Below, piece by piece: positions 1 through 4,479 of a stretch of 5,487 bases of DNA. The DNA comes from Desulfatirhabdium butyrativorans (GTDB lineage: Bacteria; Desulfobacterota; Desulfobacteria; Desulfobacterales; DYRK01): positions 1 to 5,487 of the forward strand of contig DYRK01000409.1 of NCBI GenBank assembly GCA_020718785.1, given 5' to 3'. The translations under genes were made by a program, and so were the position numbers. How positions within the stretch are numbered: the stretch's first letter is position 1; the number at the start of each line of letters is the position of its first letter. The notes under the pieces were generated by a model. That model had not been told where the DNA came from and did no database searches. It saw only the letters and a program-made list of their open reading frames with translations.

Positions 1-303
1 TTTCACCTTTGTCCCGCAGTCATCATAAGTAAAAGCAATATTTCCCTCCGGTGTTCCGATACGCTCAAGTTTCGCAGGATCATAAATGTATGAGATTATC
101 TTTCCCGAAGGAAACCGCTTCTCCTTCGGACGCCGGTCTTTGTCGTAAGAATAACTATAGGTGTTCTCTATAGGTGTCTTATATGAATCATTCAGATTCA
201 CGCCGTTATAGCCGAACTTGTGCTGAAACTCCGGGGGCGGAAACAGCACGGTCATGTTGCCGCTGCCATCGTGGACCTTCCAGTTTTCGGATGTTGCTGT
301 CAA
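1..303 (-). CDS. RHS YD-repeat core fragment, no start, runs off the left edge
   Basis: The frame is open from 303 (an in-frame TGA lies at 306-304) to the window edge, about 101 codons. It encodes typical RHS/YD repeats: KFGYNGVNLND, TYSYSYDKDRRPKEKRFPSG, ISYIYDPAKLERIGTPEG and FTYDDCGTKVK. These resemble an internal part of an RHS shell rather than the 3' anchor used in cassettes A-D. The only nearby ATG (255-253) has no Shine-Dalgarno, and the repeat-like sequence extends upstream of it, so this looks like a headless core. The RHS frame opens on the last bases of the SmpA-like gene (stop 302-300). It may lead into another core with its own tip beyond the window. Confidence 0.8.
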   Translation of the reverse strand, partial: MTATSENWKVHDGSGNMTVLFPPPEFQHKFGYNGVNLNDSYKTPIENTYSYSYDKDRRPKEKRFPSGKIISYIYDPAKLERIGTPEGNIAFTYDDCGTKVK

Positions 304-674
304 TCAAGAAAATTAATTTCCTTCCGCACAACCTTTCCCCTGACATACCCGACGGTACAAAACCATCGGGCATATGCCCATCCTTCCCATACGACAATAT
401 ATCCGCTGTCTGAAGTATTCCTGATTACTTTGAAATTAAGATCGGCCTTTCCGGCCATTGTTTCAACCTCGCCGGCCGACATGCCGATGATCGTCTGCGA
501 ACAGAATGATTGCACCTGATTACGAGCGCGATACATTTTGAACAGAGGATAGCCCGGAATCAGACAGGACATCAGCAGCAGACAACATATGTTTATCAGC
601 CGACGGCGGGATTTCCGGTACGGCTGATTAGCGCCTCTGTCGGAATCCTGTTTTTCATCAAACAGACTGATCAT
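300..674 (-). CDS. Membrane-anchored SmpA/BLIP-like protein, candidate immunity protein of cassette D
   Basis: This 124-residue protein has a basic N-terminus (YRKSRRRLIN) and one hydrophobic segment at about 28-46 (INICCLLLMSCLIPGYPLF), which predicts a type II inner-membrane anchor with the rest in the periplasm. The exported part carries IGMSAGEVETMAGKAD (63-78), then aromatic beta-strands (YIVVWEGWAYARW, VGYVRGKVV). This order resembles the SmpA/BamE and beta-lactamase-inhibitor-like fold, often used for protein binding. Cys58 and Cys106 could form a disulfide. It starts 76 bp after tip D with the best ribosome site in the window. By position it is the immunity protein for tip D, which would place that toxin's target in the periplasm or membrane. 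The fold assignment is moderate and the pairing is inferred. Confidence 0.78.
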   Translation of the reverse strand: MISLFDEKQDSDRGANQPYRKSRRRLINICCLLLMSCLIPGYPLFKMYRARNQVQSFCSQTIIGMSAGEVETMAGKADLNFKVIRNTSDSGYIVVWEGWAYARWFCTVGYVRGKVVRKEINFLD

Positions 675-675
675 A

Positions 676-715
676 TTTTATCTCCTTTTTTATCTCCTTG
701 AAAAAATACCTCCTT
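676..715 (-). promoter_or_regulatory. Three stacked Shine-Dalgarno-like motifs, two in a 12-bp tandem repeat
   Basis: Reading the minus strand, AAGGAGGT (715-708), AAGGAG (699-694) and AAGGAG (687-682) precede the ATG at 674. The last is 7 nt from it, an ideal spacing. The two nearer motifs lie in a perfect tandem duplication of a 12-bp unit (676-687 and 688-699 are both TTTTATCTCCTT on the plus strand). No start codon follows the first motif at a useful distance. Confidence 0.7.
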
Positions 716-750
716 GCACAGACCGCACAGTCCGAAGTTCAGGTTGTCTT

Positions 751-1430
751 TTACCTGTCTGTATCATCGCACGAATCCGCAGGACACGGCAGAGTGTCAC
801 TGATTAATCCGTCCCATGCCCCTTCATACCCTGCCGTCAATTCATCCCACGTAAGAGGTGACACGGATGATTTGTCATTAATTCCCAGCGATTCGGTCAG
901 CCATTTATAAGCACTGTAACCCGGAGTTAATAAAGGACCCATTATCAGCCATGCACAAACTTTATTCTCACTGTTCATGACATATTCCTTAGCGTAAAGA
1001 TAGTGTTCGGCATCACGGAGAGCAACACTCAAGGGTCCGGTGTTACGCATTACTCTTGACCGTTCCCATGCAGATATCCCGCCGGGTTCCAGTGAAGCCT
1101 CGGTTTCAAGGGTGTCTACAATTTTCTGAGCTTCTGGACTCAGCAGTCCGCTCGGGTCATTCAGATTCACCGGATCATTCACACAGTACCCGTAAAGATC
1201 GGTATCCCCGCCCGCAAAGAAAATCGGATCCTTCGCTGTCCACCGCCCGGTTTCCGGGTCGTAGTCCTGTAGCCGAAACGGACAAGCCCCGTGTCCTGTC
1301 GTACAATCCTCCCGCAAAGCCGAACGGCACGGCAAATGACATTTCCGAAGGTGTCGTATTCGATACGCTTTATCATCTTGACAGCCGGCATAAATCCGAC
1401 CCCGATATTATTCGAGTCTTCCGAATCCAT
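751..1430 (-). pseudogene. Displaced RHS tip cassette D: frameshifted RHS core joined to an unrecognised tip
   Basis: RHS core motifs are split between two frames. KRIEYDTFGNVI and DTGLVRFGYR share one frame; DYDPETGRWTAKDP, LYGYCVNDPVN and DPSGL are in another. Compared with copy B there is a 20-nt deletion at 1336-1341, one base lost at about 1291-1296 (which restores frame) and one base lost at about 1264-1268 (which breaks it again). The tip itself is intact for ~130 residues after DPSGL, with SPEAQKIVDTLETEASLEPG, LRDAEHYLYAKEYV, a hydrophobic AWLIMGPLLTPGYSAYKWL segment and TWDELTAGYEGAWDGL. I do not recognise it. It cannot be expressed as an RHS fusion from this copy, but recombination downstream of the lesions could still rescue the tip. 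A sequencing error could mimic the single-base losses, less easily the 20-nt one. Confidence 0.75.
1166..1378 (-). repeat. RHS 3'-core anchor, copy D (shortened)
   Basis: This fourth copy of the block begins only at the codons for KRIEYDTFG, so it lacks the upstream third present in A, B and C. It is also 22 nt shorter inside than copy B. The tip-proximal 42 nt (1165-1206) are identical to 2378-2419. Confidence 0.85.
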
Positions 1431-1977
1431 TTCCGATTATGTATTCATACCAGTACGTAAAGCCTTCGGGGTCGATATCTCCATAGCCGCAAATCCTGAT
1501 TTTAAGACTGTTTTCAGTCAGCCATTCGGTCCCGGTGATATAAACATGGTGATTGCCGGAAATGCTTCGGCTGTTTCCAAGTTTTTTTCGGATCTCTTCC
1601 GCAATATTGACAGTTTTGTCACTGTCCGTCAGGAAAATGACAGGAAGCGAATAATCGCTGCCTGCATAATCATTGATCAGCAGTTTTCCGCCTCCGGGTG
1701 ACCATAAAACCTCGACATACCTGCCGTATGAATAAATTTCTTTGTGTTCGCCGGTCTTCGGGTTTTGTAAATACAGCGCATGGCTGTCACCCGACGGCGA
1801 AACGCTTTCACTGTCGGCATTGATTAGGACATGCCGGGAATCAGGGGAAGCCAGCCGGGACAGCGTCCCGGGAAATCTGAGCGGCTGTCCTCCGTGCGGC
1901 ATCATACGGCAGCACAGAAAAAACGGTATGACAAGTGACAAAGGCAGTACGAAAAACTTTTTACGGACAAAGACCAT
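1408..1977 (-). CDS. Exported or membrane-anchored beta-propeller-like protein, candidate immunity protein for the 3D tip
   Basis: This 189-residue protein starts with a basic then hydrophobic segment (VRKKFFVLPLSLVIPFFLCC), a signal peptide or anchor. The two Cys resemble a lipobox, but no Ala/Gly/Ser precedes either, so lipidation is uncertain. The body has WD40/PD40-like blade motifs (SPDSRHVLIN at 44-53 and LWSPGGGKLLIND at 91-103), a pattern of TolB-type propeller repeats. The protein is too short for a whole propeller. Its start lies inside the 3D tip gene behind a GAGGA Shine-Dalgarno. Since a wall-degrading toxin acts in the periplasm, an exported binding protein is the expected form of immunity; the pairing is inferred from context. 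Its TAA lies about 30 bp before the next RHS anchor. Confidence 0.8.
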   Translation of the reverse strand: MVFVRKKFFVLPLSLVIPFFLCCRMMPHGGQPLRFPGTLSRLASPDSRHVLINADSESVSPSGDSHALYLQNPKTGEHKEIYSYGRYVEVLWSPGGGKLLINDYAGSDYSLPVIFLTDSDKTVNIAEEIRKKLGNSRSISGNHHVYITGTEWLTENSLKIRICGYGDIDPEGFTYWYEYIIGNGFGRLE

Positions 1978-2611
1978 AGCCGTCCTCGTAACAAATCTTT
2001 ACAAATCTCCACTGTTTACCCCATTTCCGGGCATCTCCGCACGGAAGCCATATATCTATCCATTGGTCGCTTGGAACATTATGATGTCCCGAATCCCAGC
2101 CTGCTCCGGTATCATGCACTTCTCCCTGATAGTCTGTCTCTGACACATTCATATCCATATCTTCCTCTGCGCCGTAAACTGTGACGGTCGAGGCAAAAGG
2201 ATAAGGCTTCGGTGCCGTGTCGGCCACGGCCACCGTACCCGGCCCGACACTTGCCGGGGGACCGCCGTTCATATCTTTATAAAAAGACCAATGTTTGCCA
2301 GGACCAATATCACAATACGCTGTTACCAGCATATACTTTATAACGCATTTTTCGGTCAGTCCGAATTCATCGGTGAAATTCACCGGATCATTCACACAGT
2401 ACCCGTAAAGATCGGTATCTCCGCCTGCGAAAAGTATCGGGTCTTTGGCTGTCCATTTTCCTGTCTCCGGGTCGTAATCACGGTAGCCGAACCGCACAAG
2501 GCCGGTATCTTTATCGTGCAGCCCGCCCGCAAACCCGAACGGCACGGCAAACGCCGGATTGCTGTCGCCGAGAATGTTCCCGAAAGTGTCACATTCAATC
2601 TTCTTTATCAC
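1961..2611 (-). CDS. Displaced RHS tip cassette C: headless RHS core with 3D-domain (lytic transglycosylase-like) tip
   Basis: The RHS frame is open from about 2683; the first possible start is a weak GTG at 2611. From that GTG (216 residues), residues 1-79 are RHS core, ending at DEFGL. Residues ~93-206 fit the 3D domain, a double-psi beta-barrel related to MltA and resuscitation factors. LVTAY (95-99) is followed by GPGTVAVAD (Asp131), HDTGAG (Asp167) and WIDIW (Asp186), the three aspartates that name the family, then a closing WGKQWRFVKI strand. In MltA-like enzymes the Asp in this fold cleaves peptidoglycan glycan strands. I infer a wall-degrading effector acting in the target periplasm. 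Several Cys (100, 191, 207, 215) could form disulfides there. The gene end overlaps the next gene by 17 bp, the tightest toxin-immunity coupling in the window. Confidence 0.87.
   Translation of the reverse strand: MIKKIECDTFGNILGDSNPAFAVPFGFAGGLHDKDTGLVRFGYRDYDPETGKWTAKDPILFAGGDTDLYGYCVNDPVNFTDEFGLTEKCVIKYMLVTAYCDIGPGKHWSFYKDMNGGPPASVGPGTVAVADTAPKPYPFASTVTVYGAEEDMDMNVSETDYQGEVHDTGAGWDSGHHNVPSDQWIDIWLPCGDARKWGKQWRFVKICYEDGYGLCP
1983..1987 (-). promoter_or_regulatory. Shine-Dalgarno GAGGA for the exported immunity candidate
   Basis: GAGGA on the minus strand lies 5 nt before the ATG at 1977-1975. It sits inside the last codons of the 3D tip (GYGLCP), so translation of the downstream gene can be coupled to the toxin or start internally. 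It fixes the start of the next gene. Confidence 0.75.
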
Positions 2612-2674
2612 ATTTCCGGACGAATCCGCAACGGCTTTCAGCGTGCCGGCCTGATCGTAAGCGAGGATTATACG
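2379..2674 (-). repeat. RHS 3'-core anchor, copy C
   Basis: This is the third copy of the block and the one most like copy A at its upstream end: 2614-2662 equals 5157-5205 over 49 nt. At its tip-proximal end 2378-2419 equals 1165-1206 of copy D over 42 nt. Homology begins within a few bases of the TAA (2676-2678) of the metallopeptidase-like gene, so the cassette boundary is almost exactly a stop codon. Confidence 0.9.
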
Positions 2675-2675
2675 A

Positions 2676-3155
2676 TTATTTTTTTAATATTTTCTCAATA
2701 AGTTGCAAACTGTAGTTATCGCACCACAGTTCTTCCGCGACCGAACTCCTTCCCTGCAATCGCCCGTGTGAATATTTTTCACAAAAAACCACATGACCGA
2801 TTTCATGCAAAAGTATATAAAGCATATAACGCTTGGCATCCGGCAAATTCCATCTCACAAATCCTGTCTCAAAATCGATTTTTCCTCCGAATCTTCCGAT
2901 TTCCCCGATATATTTGTTATTTTCAGATAAAATCAGGCTTCTCAGGTTATTCAGGCAGAAATTTATTCTTATATCATAGAACCGTCCCCGTCTGACTGTT
3001 CTGCCTTCCTGAGTTGTCTTTGTATTGCATCCGAACCTTATCATTCTGATTTTATCTGCTATTTCAGACGGAAGGTTGTCTTTTATTTTACTGATATCTT
3101 TTTTAGACAGCGGATACAGATAATCCGAACTGACATTATCATAAAGTATCTTCAT
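2676..3155 (-). CDS. Small HEXXH metallopeptidase-like protein in the immunity position of cassette B
   Basis: This 159-residue protein has no signal peptide or membrane segment, so it is probably cytoplasmic. Residues 112-124 read LYILLHEIGHVVF, a good zincin HEXXH helix. Twenty residues on, VAEELWCDNYSLQLIEK (139-155) supplies Glu141/Glu142 and Asp146, placed like the third metal ligand of gluzincins such as ImmA/IrrE-type peptidases. The N-terminal part (residues 1-105) looks like a mixed alpha/beta domain I do not recognise. It lies 113 bp after tip B, and its TAA (2676-2678) abuts the start of anchor C. By position it should be the immunity protein for tip B; it could instead be a separate toxin or an unrelated cargo gene. 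One 60-nt line in it (2881-2940) has 21 G/C, against 35 of 60 in the core at 3721-3780. No clear Shine-Dalgarno precedes the ATG. Confidence 0.8.
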   Translation of the reverse strand: MKILYDNVSSDYLYPLSKKDISKIKDNLPSEIADKIRMIRFGCNTKTTQEGRTVRRGRFYDIRINFCLNNLRSLILSENNKYIGEIGRFGGKIDFETGFVRWNLPDAKRYMLYILLHEIGHVVFCEKYSHGRLQGRSSVAEELWCDNYSLQLIEKILKK

Positions 3156-3268
3156 AATGTTATTTCAGAGGTCGGAGAGCCTTCAAAGTCCGTCTGTCAA
3201 TGGAAGGAACTGCTCCCAAACAAGTTTTCAAAATAGGCCTGTTAAAAACTCTCCAACTTTCAAATCAG

Positions 3269-3961
3269 TTAACGTCGTTTAAATCCGCCTTTAGGCTTCC
3301 TGCTATGCTCCTCTCCGTCCGGGTGTCCGATATTTCTTTCTCTGTCACCTGTTTTTTCCCTGTCCTCGGCTCCTTTACGCCGGTTTGGATTCGGCGGTTT
3401 TTCGTGCTTCTTTTTTCTTGCCTCCGAGCAGGGCGCACTTTTGTCTTTAAACCAGTAATCCCACGCTTCCTCAATCCAGTTGTCCTCATTGTAATGTTCC
3501 TGTAACCAGCCCCATAAAGCATCCGCTATCTGCCGATTCGCATCCTCCTGCTGCGGTGTGTTCGGCAAAATTACGGGCAGCGGAGCAGGGCCGGGCAGTA
3601 CAGCGGCTTCGAGTCCCTCCGGATCGGCAAAGTTCACCGGATCATTCACACAATACCCGTACAGATCGGTGTCCCCGCCGGCAAAGAGGATCGGGTCTTT
3701 CGCCGTCCACCGTCCGGTTTCCGGGTCGTAATCACGGTAGCCGAAGCGCACAAGCTTCGTATCCCTGTCGTACAGTCCTCCTGCAAACCCGAAAGGCACG
3801 GCAAATGACAAATCGCTGTCGGAGATGACATTCCCGAAGGTGTCATATTCAATACGCTTTACCACATTTCCGGAAGCATCCGCAACGCTTTCAGCGTGCC
3901 GATACGGAAGTTCTATGCAAAAAGATAAGTCGCGGTCGTCGGAGGAACTGCCTCCGAACAC
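3269..3961 (-). CDS. Displaced RHS tip cassette B: headless RHS core with highly basic C-terminal tip
   Basis: The 230-codon frame opens at a GTG 8 nt after the stop of the membrane gene. Residues ~25-112 are RHS-associated core (KRIEYDTFGNVI, PFGFAGGLYDRDTKLVRFGY, DYDPETGRWTAKDP, YGYCVNDPVN), ending at DPEGL. The tip (116-230) has a Pro-rich linker, a Trp-rich acidic segment (DALWGWLQEHYNEDNWIEE), then a strongly basic end (ARKKKHEKPPNPNRR) containing RERNIGHPDGEEHSR. The basic charge and conserved-looking His/Glu residues would suit a nucleic-acid-directed toxin, but I cannot name the family. The first ~24 residues are not in the RHS frame: a one-base deletion near 3886 relative to copies A and C shifts AGTLKA to RHAES. 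With no shell-forming repeats it cannot deliver a toxin by itself, so it is probably a silent donor. Confidence 0.85.
   Translation of the reverse strand: MFGGSSSDDRDLSFCIELPYRHAESVADASGNVVKRIEYDTFGNVISDSDLSFAVPFGFAGGLYDRDTKLVRFGYRDYDPETGRWTAKDPILFAGGDTDLYGYCVNDPVNFADPEGLEAAVLPGPAPLPVILPNTPQQEDANRQIADALWGWLQEHYNEDNWIEEAWDYWFKDKSAPCSEARKKKHEKPPNPNRRKGAEDREKTGDRERNIGHPDGEEHSRKPKGGFKRR
3633..3901 (-). repeat. RHS 3'-core anchor, copy B
   Basis: This is the second copy of the block found at 4919-5216. It is homologous from the NDPVN codons back to CGGCACGCTGAAAGC, where it stops abruptly. It is one base shorter than copies A and C within GCAACG(G)CTTT near 3886. It retains two ATGACA direct repeats (3805-3810 and 3825-3830), which explain a deletion seen in copy D. 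Confidence 0.88.
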
Positions 3962-3969
3962 CCTGTTAT

Positions 3970-4374
3970 TTAACTATCCGGCGGGCAACGCTTTGTTTTT
4001 GCATCTCTGTCGGTTCGATATTGTTCGGATTGTTTCCGAGGCTTCTTTTCCCCGATTCTGTCTATTCTTTTATTTATTGCCTCCCTGGAAACATCAAGAC
4101 CTATCTTTTTATTAATATTGATAAACCAGAGCATCAGACGGAGACCGATCCGTGTCTTATAGAAAAAAGCCGCTGTAAGCAGCAACATAATGCAATAAAT
4201 GAGAGACAGAATGATTAACCTGACGGCTTCTGCTGACTGTATATCAAGCCACTCCGTATTTTGCAGAAACAATATGGCCGCGGGGCTGAAAAGCTTTATA
4301 ACAACAAACAATATTGCCCGAATCAGAAGAAATATGAACAGATATGCCAGGATTACCAGCAGATAGTTTTGCAT
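3970..4374 (-). CDS. Small integral membrane protein, candidate immunity protein for the glycine-zipper tip
   Basis: This 134-residue protein has two clear hydrophobic segments, about residues 4-28 (starting NYLLVILAYLFIFLLIRA) and 51-72 (VRLIILSLIYCIMLLLTAAF). A shorter amphipathic stretch lies near 74-88, and a long charged tail (KRIDRIGEKKPRK and onward) probably faces the cytoplasm. I do not recognise the family. It begins 105 bp after the RHS gene stop and is the last gene before the next cassette, which is the usual position of an immunity gene. A membrane immunity protein would suit a membrane-active tip. The ATG lacks a well-spaced Shine-Dalgarno; AGGAAAA lies about 13 nt upstream. 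Its codons are more AT-rich than the RHS core. Confidence 0.75.
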   Translation of the reverse strand: MQNYLLVILAYLFIFLLIRAILFVVIKLFSPAAILFLQNTEWLDIQSAEAVRLIILSLIYCIMLLLTAAFFYKTRIGLRLMLWFININKKIGLDVSREAINKRIDRIGEKKPRKQSEQYRTDRDAKTKRCPPDS

Positions 4375-4400
4375 GAATCATATTTTCCTATCAGTGTTTC

Positions 4401-4473
4401 ATTTCATCTGAAATTGTGTATCAATCCGCGGCAAGGGCATGCCGCCGACATGCCCCTACGATTCCAGTGAAAT
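4401..4473. repeat. Small palindromic (REP/MITE-like) element between tip A and the membrane gene
   Basis: An imperfect terminal inverted repeat (4401-4414 against 4461-4473, one bulge and one mismatch) encloses a perfect 7-bp stem, GGGCATG at 4435-4441 with CATGCCC at 4449-4455 and a 7-nt loop. The element starts 7 nt past the stop codon of the RHS gene. There is no T-run on the minus strand after the stem, so it does not look like an intrinsic terminator. It could be a REP-type or MITE-like sequence, or an RNA-processing hairpin. Only one copy is present here, so the repeat status is inferred from its shape. Confidence 0.5.
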
Positions 4474-4479
4474 GATGCA

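Noticed and set aside
1270..1335. Apparent N-terminus of cassette D beginning MPCRSALRED
   Set aside because: These residues are the RHS core read out of frame; the true frame there is shifted by the deletions described for cassette D, so this is not a genuine start.
1291..1701. Plus-strand 136-codon open frame
   Set aside because: It lies antisense to the propeller-like gene and anchor D, with no ribosome site and no recognisable motif; the minus strand explains the region.
3155..3205. TTGACA on the minus strand upstream of the HEIGH gene as a -35 box
   Set aside because: The hexamer is perfect, but nothing resembling TATAAT lies 16-19 nt downstream of it.
4435..4455. Hairpin as an intrinsic terminator for the RHS gene
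   Set aside because: No run of T follows the stem on the minus strand, and the 7-bp stem with a 7-nt loop is not terminator-like.
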